Part shown: piece after piece, positions 1 to 5,190 of the stretch
Numbering within the stretch: the stretch's first letter is position 1
Layout of the letters: the number at the start of each line of letters is the position of its first letter
NCBI GenBank assembly: GCA_022573485.1
Contig: JACZTW010000269.1
Location: forward strand, 1-5,190
Direction: 5' to 3'
Length of the DNA stretch: 5,190 nucleotides
Origin: Planctomycetota bacterium
GTDB taxonomy: Bacteria > Planctomycetota > Phycisphaerae > UBA1845 > CAIVHJ01
The notes under the pieces: model-generated
Database searches by the model: none
What the model was told of the DNA's origin: nothing
What the model saw: only the letters and a program-made list of their open reading frames with translations
Program-made: the position numbers and the translations under genes

Positions 1-217
1 CATGTCGGTCGATCTCCTCCGCGCTCACCCCAACGGACAAGCCGTCAGTCGTGAGACCCCACGATACCAGCGTTGCCGCTATGCGGACGCTCGTATCCGG
101 GGCCGCGCGCTTGGCGGCGATAAACTGCCCAAGGGACATGGCCAAGGAGAACGCTGCCACCAGTCCGAAGAGACCCCAAAGGCCGTTACGCTGTTTATCC
201 GGTCGCTTCTGGTTCAA
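1..217 (-). CDS. Partial membrane-anchored protein of unknown function (5' end only)
   Basis: The first 72 codons of a minus-strand gene run off the left edge. The start is a TTG at 217-215. It is chosen because GGAG lies at 227-224, six bases upstream, and an in-frame TAA sits five codons upstream. The product opens with a basic stretch (NQKRPDKQRNG, residues 2-12). A hydrophobic segment follows at about residues 13-36 (LWGLFGLVAAFSLAMSLG and on), which looks like an N-in signal anchor or first membrane helix. After it comes a more polar region (AAPDTSVRIAATLVSWGL, then GLSVGVSAEEIDRH). I do not recognise the family. A channel of the MotA/TolQ/ExbB kind would fit a short basic N-terminus and one early helix, but no diagnostic motif is visible. 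The start signal and the basic-then-hydrophobic pattern are directly seen; that the gene is real is an inference. Confidence 0.55.
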   Translation of the reverse strand, partial: MNQKRPDKQRNGLWGLFGLVAAFSLAMSLGQFIAAKRAAPDTSVRIAATLVSWGLTTDGLSVGVSAEEIDRH

Positions 218-491
218 CGAAGACTCCAGTTAGGGTTCACTCTAACACACTCAATCAGAATCGCCAGATCTGAGTCTCTATTCAAGTATATTCGCAGGAA
301 GTCAGGTAGTCTTGTGGTAGATGAGACCCACAGGGCGCTCCTGCAAGCTCCCTGGATCGACGGCGCGCGTTGCGATCATGCGAGGGGTACGTCGGCGAAG
401 CCGGAGGAAGACTGGGCAAAGCTCAACGTCCGGCCACTCCCGATCGCTGATTCTGTTCGCTCAATCATTTGTTTTGATCGATGCCAGCAAC
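218..491. other. Intergenic stretch without a recognisable gene
   Basis: This segment separates the left-edge gene from the terminator at 492-532. It should hold the promoter of the left-edge gene. On the minus strand there is a poor candidate, TTGAAT followed 17 bases later by GATTCT, too weak to call. A 30-codon minus-strand frame (MIERTESAIGSG...) near 468-376 has no ribosome binding site that I can see. The plus-strand frame that crosses the region shows no motif or protein-like composition. Confidence 0.5.
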
Positions 492-532
492 AAAGGAAAA
501 AGGCGCCCCTGCCAGGTGTGTCGCAGGGGCGC
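492..532 (-). terminator. Rho-independent terminator, minus strand
   Basis: A perfect 10-bp inverted repeat (GCGCCCCTGC at 503-512, GCAGGGGCGC at 523-532) encloses a 10-base loop. Read on the minus strand, the second arm is followed at once by CTTTTTCCTTTG, a U-rich tract. The plus strand has only two T's after the stem, so the signal is directional. It most simply ends the transcript of the small gene at 676-897, whose stop codon is about 145 bases upstream in the direction of transcription. Confidence 0.8.
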
Positions 533-675
533 TTGGGAGGAAAGAATGGTCAAGATTTCGCTATTGGCAGGGCACGGACCGCTTCGTGAATTCGATTGAG
601 TTATGGAACCGGGCGACTGCCGCAGGCTTGCTTGACCGATGCGGACAACTAATGAAACCCTACCGGGATGCGAAG

Positions 676-897
676 TCAGGAACTCGCCAGTCGGATGCCC
701 GACTCTGCGTTGGCTTCCTGCTCCGGTGGGAGCGACGATCCGTCCCATTCATGCCGTGGATCGGGAACGAAGCAGCATCCAGCTTCGCTACACGTCGAAT
801 GGGTGATGTAGACGAGCCAACCGCCGGGGATCCTGGATCGGGCAATGTGAAAATCGACTGCCGGATCCGAGGACTCGAGTACTTCGAAATTGAGCAC
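676..897 (-). CDS. Small hypothetical protein, 73 residues, PGGW / VPDPRHEWDG motifs
   Basis: The start is a GTG at 897-895. GGAGGTG lies at 909-903, leaving seven bases between GGAGG and the start, an almost ideal ribosome binding site. The frame is open upstream as far as a TTG at 957, but that start lacks such a site. The stop is TGA at 678-676. The product contains RIPGGWLVYITHST (residues 22-35), a Cys cluster (C36, C41, C42) and FVPDPRHEWDGSSLP (43-57). This balance of Gly, Trp, Pro and aromatic residues looks like a real small protein and not a chance frame. The pattern resembles small uncharacterised proteins in which 'VPGGWLV' is followed by 'FVPDPEH.W', but that is from memory and no function is known to me. 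There is no signal peptide or membrane segment. The terminator at 492-532 fits as its transcript end. Opposing plus-strand frames show no comparable features. Confidence 0.55.
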   Translation of the reverse strand: MLNFEVLESSDPAVDFHIARSRIPGGWLVYITHSTCSEAGCCFVPDPRHEWDGSSLPPEQEANAESGIRLASS

Positions 898-909
898 AGC
901 CGCACCTCC

Positions 910-924
910 GCGTCGTGACGACGC
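910..924. promoter_or_regulatory. Perfect palindrome touching the ribosome binding site of the small gene
   Basis: GCGTCGT, a single central base, then ACGACGC make a 7+1+7 perfect inverted repeat. It ends one base from the GGAGGTG that serves the gene at 676-897. In that gene's leader it could form a hairpin, or as DNA it could be a repressor site. Position and symmetry are seen; the role is inferred. Confidence 0.35.
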
Positions 925-1040
925 CTCAATATTGACCACAATTACCGAGTCAACCAAAAATAAGCACGATGCACAGCCGGTTCGGAATCACATAGATAAA
1001 GCTCACGCATCCTGGCGCTGACCTCAAGAGTCACAAGCGC

Positions 1041-1089
1041 GACGACACACGCCGGCAACAACTGATCCTGGTACGCCAGGCGTGTCGTC
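1041..1089. repeat. Imperfect inverted repeat containing one copy of the 14-bp dispersed motif
   Basis: The left arm GACGACACACGCCGGC (1041-1056) pairs with the right arm GCCAGGCGTGTCGTC (1075-1089), allowing a two-base and a one-base bulge. The loop is 18 bases. A second, mutually exclusive hairpin, CCTGG-TACG-CCAGG (1067-1080), uses part of the right arm. Neither strand shows a U-tract, so this is not a standard intrinsic terminator. It could be a REP-like element or a factor-dependent transcript end. Confidence 0.5.
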
Positions 1090-1196
1090 ATCTCGTACGC
1101 GCCGAGCCCGCGCTAGTCTGTAGTGTGAACAGGGACGCCGGCTCGTTTATTTCGCATGACTGGACTATTGCCCTGCTCCGGCGGCGGTAAGGCGGC

Positions 1197-1219
1197 GTGC
1201 GATGCCCGCGGCATCGTGC
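1197..1219. repeat. Short hairpin downstream of the PP2C gene
   Basis: CGATGCC (1200-1206) and GGCATCG (1210-1216) pair perfectly around a CGC loop. G-U pairs and one G-C pair extend the stem to about 10 bp. It lies about 75 bases past the PP2C stop codon. There is no T-run on either side, so it may be an mRNA 3' end stabiliser or a non-canonical terminator. Confidence 0.35.
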
Positions 1220-1292
1220 AACTATGATCCCCGTTGCCCCGGCGATTCACAGAGCAGTGATGCGAGGCAACGCTCAGGAATGCTTGTGCCCA

Positions 1293-2156
1293 TCAGTGGC
1301 CGACTAGGCCGAGCATCTTGGCCATGACGCCCATCCTCTGACCAATCGACAGGCTGGGCGGGTCGGCAGCGTTATGGTGCAAAACCATCAAGGTCTGATC
1401 GTCATCGGGCGGAGCTCTGCCGCGATACGCCGCCACCGCGGCCAACAGCTGCCGGTGCAGATTCTGCGGTTGATCAAACTCCAGATGCCGAATCAATTCG
1501 AGCAATCCTTGTTCGCCGAGTTGCTGGCCTTTCTCGTTCGTCGATTCGACCAACGAATCGGTGTAGATCAGCACGATGTCGCCTTTGGCTAGCTTGACCG
1601 CAAACTGGACATAGTCTGTGGGCTCGATCACTCCCAGCGGCAAGTTCACCGCCGTGGTGGTGCGGTGAGGCGTGTCGTGATCCAGAAACTCCCAGTTTCC
1701 CGTGACGGCGTGGTGCCAGAGCGGCGGTGGATGCCCGGCGTTGCAGATAATGAGATGGTCTGTCGGAGCAAAATACGTCGCGAGCAACGCGGTGGCAAAT
1801 CGGCCGACCTCGGCCAATTGCAAGAACTCATGGTTCAGTGCCAGGGCAAAGCGAGTCTGGTCAAGCGTGTTGATGTACTTGCGCATCAGCAACTTCAGCC
1901 GATGAGCGACGCTGCTGACGATGGCGCCGTGGCCGGAGACATCTGCGATCACGAATCGCGATATCCGCCCGCCTCCGCAGGTGGAGATGTAGTGAATGTC
2001 GCCGCCATACGCATCGCCGTGGTACGGTTCGGATGAAATCCACGCATCAATACCAGGAACGGAAATTACACTGTGGATCGCTGCGTTGCCGCCCCAGATT
2101 TCCATGCACTGGAGGGCGTGCATATGCGCGTCAGAATTGTGGCTAGCGCTGGACAT
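1293..2156 (-). CDS. SpoIIE/RsbU-type PP2C protein serine/threonine phosphatase
   Basis: A predicted soluble metal-dependent phosphatase of 287 residues. Enzymes of the RsbU/SpoIIE class remove phosphate from serine on anti-sigma-factor antagonists and similar signalling partners. The whole catalytic core is visible: GDAYGGDIHY (47-56), holding the first metal-binding Asp; IADVSGHG (70-77), the second Asp; ATALLATYF...CNAGHPPPLW (121-147); LPLGVIEPTDY (172-182); GDIVLIYTDSLVES (192-205), where the usual TDG is TDS; and PDDDQTLMVLHH (250-261), the final metal ligands. No PAS, GAF, HAMP, receiver or membrane segment precedes the domain, so any input must come through a partner protein. The frame is open back to a GTG at 2288. 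I chose ATG 2156 because AGGTGG lies about 10 bases upstream, the extension does not look protein-like, and a dispersed repeat falls in it. No partner anti-sigma or antagonist gene lies next to it. The class assignment is firm; target and pathway are unknown. Confidence 0.88.
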   Translation of the reverse strand: MSSASHNSDAHMHALQCMEIWGGNAAIHSVISVPGIDAWISSEPYHGDAYGGDIHYISTCGGGRISRFVIADVSGHGAIVSSVAHRLKLLMRKYINTLDQTRFALALNHEFLQLAEVGRFATALLATYFAPTDHLIICNAGHPPPLWHHAVTGNWEFLDHDTPHRTTTAVNLPLGVIEPTDYVQFAVKLAKGDIVLIYTDSLVESTNEKGQQLGEQGLLELIRHLEFDQPQNLHRQLLAAVAAYRGRAPPDDDQTLMVLHHNAADPPSLSIGQRMGVMAKMLGLVGH

Positions 2157-2171
2157 GGTGGGCCACCCACC
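2157..2171 (-). promoter_or_regulatory. Hairpin at the start codon of the PP2C gene
   Basis: GGTGGG (2157-2162), CCA, CCCACC (2166-2171) is a perfect 6-bp inverted repeat abutting the ATG of the phosphatase. In the mRNA it would sequester the bases just before the start codon and abut the AGGTGG. It could reduce translation. No ligand or regulator is evident. Confidence 0.35.
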
Positions 2172-2507
2172 TGTATGGTCAACCTGCTCCAGGACGGGTT
2201 TTATTCCTGCTCCGTTGTAGCAAAGTTCCAGAGACGTCAGGATGAGCTTCTCGTGTAGGCCAGGCGTGTCGTAACGGGCCTTGGGCACTCATCGTGAAGC
2301 TGTGGCTGAGCGCGTAACGCACCGTCTCTGGTACCGACAAGGAATAGTCCCAGCCGCCGCATATGTTGTTCTGTGCGTTGCAACGCTCGCCAACCAACCA
2401 TCGTTGCTGGATGAGCCGGGCAAATAAGGAATTGTGAACGTTGAAACCGTGGCTCGTGGATCGGTTGAGGCTGTTCCGTTCAGTCCAATGCCGTGCTGTT
2501 TCATTAT
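2172..2507. other. Non-coding stretch upstream of the PP2C gene
   Basis: No reading frame here has recognisable protein character. It should hold the PP2C promoter and may include the outer end of the insertion sequence whose transposase tail begins at 2508. I could not identify a terminal inverted repeat or target duplication. The 14-bp motif copy at 2259-2272 lies here. Confidence 0.45.
2259..2272 (+). repeat. 14-bp dispersed motif GCCAGGCGTGTCGT
   Basis: Identical to 1075-1088. Near copies, each with two mismatches, are GCCAGGTGTGTCGC at 511-524 (terminator loop and flanking stem) and GTGAGGCGTGTCGT at 1665-1678 (inside the PP2C gene). All four are in the same orientation, with start-to-start spacings of 564, 590 and 594 bases. 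The function is unknown. Confidence 0.45.
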
Positions 2508-2705
2508 TCAGCCGAACATCCATGCGGCCCTCCGATGATAGAAGTTCAACATGCCGCCCAGCCGCTGTCGGCAGTGCGCCGGTTCATTGGCTCGATCTGA
2601 CGTCGACCTCTCCGGGTTCATGAGTCGATTCTTCAATCCCTGGTGATTTCGTTTCGCTTGAAAGTGCTCCGCGTAGTCGTCGATGAGGTGACGAGGGCGC
2701 CGTAC
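2508..2705 (-). pseudogene. C-terminal remnant of an rve-type (DDE integrase fold) transposase
   Basis: The minus-strand frame ends at TGA 2510-2508 and encodes a typical integrase tail. It begins near RPRHLIDDYAEHF, continues with QAKRNHQGLKNRLMNP, and closes with CRQRLGGMLNFYHRRAA. The 'Y..H(Y/F)...RNHQGL.N.L' and 'CR.RLGG.L..Y.R.AA' patterns are characteristic of the extreme C-terminus of integrase-core transposases. In intact proteins the catalytic Asp-Asp-Glu residues lie further upstream; none of that part is present. The frame stays open past 2705 only because it reads antisense through the oxidoreductase gene, where the translation loses all integrase character. About 65 residues of an expected several hundred therefore remain. 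This is an insertion-sequence scar whose inner boundary is 0-60 bases from the start of the plus-strand gene. The exact IS family cannot be fixed from this fragment. Confidence 0.65.
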
Positions 2706-2763
2706 ACGAACCACACCGACACGTATCCTGATATGCTGACCGTCGCGACTGGCGGCGCAAATC

Positions 2764-5190
2764 ATGATCTCGCAGATCAAGCGATATATCAGGTGGCTCC
2801 ACACCCAGTGGCCGGCGGGGCACGTTGAAAAGGGGCCGCTGGTCAATGAGGACGGCTCGACAAACGTGCCGGGGCTCTCCATCGTCGGCGACCTGACCGG
2901 CATCCCGCTGTTGAAGTTCTCATCACATTCGGGCGCTAGAGCAGTCCGCAAAATCGTCGAAGACCCAGCCTTCAAGCAACGCACACGCAATGACCCCGAT
3001 GTGTACGACCTCGTCGTTGTGGGTGCTGGAGTGTCTGGGGTGGCGGCAATCGCTGAGGCCCGCAGTGCTGGGCTGAAGGCTGAAATCCTCGAGTCATCGG
3101 AGCCGTTCTCTACGATCGTCAACTTTCCCCGCGGCAAGCCGATCTACACCTATCCCACGGATATGACGCCGGATGGCGAACTCCAATTCGGCCCGAAATC
3201 AGACGTCAAGGAAGGGTTGGTCGAGGAGTTACAGACTTTTCTTCAGCAACGCGACATCACGCCGCGCATCGCGCATGTCGACAGAATCGTCCGCCGCCGC
3301 GGCTTACTAGAGATCGAACTGGATGACGATGAAACCCTCAAGTCCCACCGGGTGATTGTCGCCATCGGGCGGTCAGGCAACTACCGGACCCTCGGCATCT
3401 CGGGTGAAGACCGCGACATCGTCTACAACCGCCTGCATGATCCCAAGGATTTCTGCGGCAAGGACATCGTCATCGTCGGCGGGGGCGACAACGCGCTGGA
3501 GACCGCCATCGCGCTGACCTCCTGTGGTTCCAAGGTCACGCTGAGTTACCGAAAAGCGCAGTTCAGCCGACCCAAGCCGGAGAACGTCGACAAGATCAAC
3601 GCACTGGCGGCGCAGGCCGACGTCGATGTCGGGGTCGAGCAGCCCACCGACGAGTTGGTGGCAACCGCGGCGGGGCCGTTCATCCCGGATCGGCCGACCG
3701 ATGACGAATGTGAAGGGTGTGGCGGAAAGCTCAGGGGATACCCCGCCGACGGCGAATGCCCCGGCTGCGGCAAGCCCTTCCACCGCCGCGTGGGGGCGCT
3801 TCGGCTGATGATGTCCAGTCACCCCAAGGAGATCAACGACGGTGAGGTGGTCATCACCAACGCCGAGGGGACCGACGAGGCGATCACGGCGGAAGCCGTC
3901 TTCGTAATGATCGGCCGGGAGGCGCCGCTGGATTTCTTCCGCCGCAGCGGTGTGCGTATTCGCGGCGAGTGGAAACCATTGACCTACGTGAGCCTGGTTC
4001 TCTTCTTCGCGTTTTGTTTCTTCCTGTATCACTGGAAGAGCGACGCCGGCTTCGGGCTGAAGGGGTGGTTCAAGGACAATGGCTTGTTTCCGTTCAACCT
4101 TGTCGATCCAGCAAACCCGTCGAACCTGTTGGGCACCATCTGGCTGTCGATGCGGGAACCGAGTTTCTGGTACTCACTGGCCTATTGCCTGTGCATTGTG
4201 ATATTCGGCATCAAACGGATCAAACGCCGCCGAACGCCTTACGTCAAAGTGCAGACGCTGACGCTGATGGCGATCCAGTGCGTGCCGCTGTTTCTGCTGC
4301 CGTACATCATGCTGCCGTGGATGGGCCATAACGGCCTTTTCGATGGCGGCTTCGGCAAGGCGGTCGCCGATGCGCTGTTTCCACTGACACAATGGGACAA
4401 CCACGGGCGAGAATACTGGCGCAGCGTCGGTTTCATTCTCGCGTGGCCGCTGATGTTCTGGAACGTATTCACCTACCAGCCTATTTGGGCATGGCTCATC
4501 ATCAGTCTCGTGCAGACATTCGTGATCATTCCCTTGATCGTTTGGCGGTGGGGCAAGGGCGCCTACTGCGGATGGATATGTTCCTGCGGCGCGCTGGCGG
4601 AAACGATGGGTGATGCCCACCGGCACAAGATGCCCCGCGGGCCATTGTTCAACCGCCTGAACATGATCGGCCAGGTTTTTCTATGGATCATCACGGCGTT
4701 GCTCGTGCTGCGCGTCATCTCATGGATCACCCCCGGCGGCTGGGCGTCGGCAACGTACAGCCTGTTGTTCGACGGCAAACGTGCCGACGGATCTCAGATC
4801 GGCGGGCTGATGCGTTACCTCAACTACGTCTGGTCTGTCGATCTGCTCTGGGCCGGCATCTTCGGGGTGGCGTTCTACTTCTGGTTTTCCGGTCGCATCT
4901 GGTGCCGCTTTGCCTGCCCGCTGGCGGCGCTCATGCACATCTATGCCCGCTTCAGCCAGTTCCGCATCATCTCCGAGAAGTCCAAGTGCATCAGTTGCAA
5001 CGTGTGCACAAGCGTCTGCCACCAGGGCATCGACGTCATGAACTTTGCCAACAAAGGGATTCCCATGGAAGATCCCCAGTGCGTTCGCTGCTCGGCATGT
5101 GTGCAGAGTTGCCCCACCGGGGTGTTGGAGTTTGGCCGCATCAACCGCAGGACAGGGCAAGTGATCGCGCGGGATCGGCTCGCCGCATCA
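2764..5190 (+). CDS. NAD(P)H/FAD oxidoreductase fused to membrane 4Fe-4S module (3' end beyond window)
   Basis: An open frame of 809 codons without a stop before the edge. The start is ATG 2764; an in-frame TGA lies at 2737-2739, and no good Shine-Dalgarno precedes it. Residues 35-61 (VPGLSIVGDLTGIPLLKF...) match the segment that usually ends a thioredoxin-reductase-like flavoprotein, with Asp43 expected to contact FAD. VVVGAGVSG (84-92) is the FAD Rossmann motif, VIVAIGRSG (197-205) the first ATG-type motif, IVIVGGGDNALETA (235-248) the NAD(P) motif, and VFVMIGREAP (379-388) the second ATG-type motif. A C-x2-C-x12-C-x2-C ribbon (316-335) is inserted between them. The redox CxxC of true thioredoxin reductase is absent. 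About seven membrane helices follow (roughly 405-423, 467-483, 497-519, 554-570, 574-594, 632-653, 687-709). NapH/NosR-like motifs are AYCGWICSCGA (600-610) and GRIWCRFACPLAA (710-722). Two ferredoxin motifs are CISCNVCTSVC (742-752) and CVRCSACVQSCP (773-784). Inferred role: electrons pass from NAD(P)H through FAD and Fe-S clusters to an unknown membrane or periplasmic acceptor. Confidence 0.88.
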   Translation, partial: MISQIKRYIRWLHTQWPAGHVEKGPLVNEDGSTNVPGLSIVGDLTGIPLLKFSSHSGARAVRKIVEDPAFKQRTRNDPDVYDLVVVGAGVSGVAAIAEARSAGLKAEILESSEPFSTIVNFPRGKPIYTYPTDMTPDGELQFGPKSDVKEGLVEELQTFLQQRDITPRIAHVDRIVRRRGLLEIELDDDETLKSHRVIVAIGRSGNYRTLGISGEDRDIVYNRLHDPKDFCGKDIVIVGGGDNALETAIALTSCGSKVTLSYRKAQFSRPKPENVDKINALAAQADVDVGVEQPTDELVATAAGPFIPDRPTDDECEGCGGKLRGYPADGECPGCGKPFHRRVGALRLMMSSHPKEINDGEVVITNAEGTDEAITAEAVFVMIGREAPLDFFRRSGVRIRGEWKPLTYVSLVLFFAFCFFLYHWKSDAGFGLKGWFKDNGLFPFNLVDPANPSNLLGTIWLSMREPSFWYSLAYCLCIVIFGIKRIKRRRTPYVKVQTLTLMAIQCVPLFLLPYIMLPWMGHNGLFDGGFGKAVADALFPLTQWDNHGREYWRSVGFILAWPLMFWNVFTYQPIWAWLIISLVQTFVIIPLIVWRWGKGAYCGWICSCGALAETMGDAHRHKMPRGPLFNRLNMIGQVFLWIITALLVLRVISWITPGGWASATYSLLFDGKRADGSQIGGLMRYLNYVWSVDLLWAGIFGVAFYFWFSGRIWCRFACPLAALMHIYARFSQFRIISEKSKCISCNVCTSVCHQGIDVMNFANKGIPMEDPQCVRCSACVQSCPTGVLEFGRINRRTGQVIARDRLAAS

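Larger units (their letters stand above)
925..1292. other. Intergenic region between small gene and PP2C gene
   Basis: No convincing reading frame was found on either strand. It lies upstream of the small minus-strand gene and downstream of the PP2C gene, so it should hold the former's promoter and the latter's transcript end. Two hairpin-forming elements, at 1041-1089 and 1197-1219, are listed separately. No clear -35/-10 pair was recognised. Confidence 0.5.

Noticed and set aside
2..589. Plus-strand frame of 195 codons
   Set aside because: It is antisense to the left-edge gene, which has a ribosome binding site, and it crosses the minus-strand terminator. Its translation has no protein-like pattern.
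481..918. Plus-strand frame of 145 codons
   Set aside because: It is antisense to the small gene at 676-897 and runs through the terminator stem. It has no ribosome binding site or motif.
1041..1089. Integron attC-like recombination site
   Set aside because: The arms resemble a folded attC in outline, but no GTTRRRY/RYYYAAC core pair is present and there is no integrase gene.
2157..2288. N-terminal extension of the phosphatase from GTG 2288
   Set aside because: The extra 44 residues lack domain character, the 14-bp repeat falls inside, and ATG 2156 has a partial Shine-Dalgarno sequence.
2508..3137. Minus-strand frame of 209 codons as an intact gene
   Set aside because: Only the last 65 or so codons look like a transposase. 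The rest is the antisense of the flavoprotein coding region.
3373..5160. Long minus-strand frames at 3373-4032, 4174-4626 and 4720-5160
   Set aside because: All are antisense shadows of the high-GC oxidoreductase gene, which has clear motifs throughout on the plus strand.

Overview
The window looks like chromosomal DNA from a planctomycete or a close relative. This is inferred from protein style only: a compact PP2C phosphatase with a conserved 'CMEIWGGN' opening, an integrase C-terminus of the 'NHQG...RLGG' type, and a very large NAD(P)H/FAD and Fe-S membrane fusion protein. No rRNA, tRNA or CRISPR array was seen.

Layout. Bases 1-217 hold the start of a minus-strand membrane protein that runs off the left edge. 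A strong minus-strand intrinsic terminator lies at 492-532. It probably serves a small minus-strand gene at 676-897, which has an excellent Shine-Dalgarno sequence and a perfect palindrome directly upstream. Bases 898-1292 are mostly non-coding and carry two hairpin-forming repeats. A SpoIIE/RsbU-type PP2C phosphatase occupies 1293-2156 on the minus strand, with a hairpin touching its start codon. Bases 2172-2507 show no convincing gene. Bases 2508-2705 are the decayed C-terminal end of an integrase-type transposase on the minus strand. From 2764 to the right edge, a plus-strand reading frame of at least 809 codons encodes a membrane redox protein.

The redox protein is the centre of interest. 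Its N-terminus carries the FAD-binding segment that normally closes a thioredoxin-reductase-like flavoprotein. The usual first FAD motif, the NAD(P) motif and a four-cysteine ribbon follow. A multi-helix membrane module then carries two NapH/NosR-type cysteine motifs and two 4Fe-4S ferredoxin motifs. This order suggests a circularly permuted flavoprotein wired in one chain to a membrane Fe-S relay, moving electrons from NAD(P)H to or across the membrane. The electron acceptor is not visible here.

The minus-strand genes show no functional link to it. A 14-bp sequence (GCCAGGCGTGTCGT and near copies) recurs four times in the left half, all in the same orientation and about 564-594 bp apart. Its meaning is unknown.
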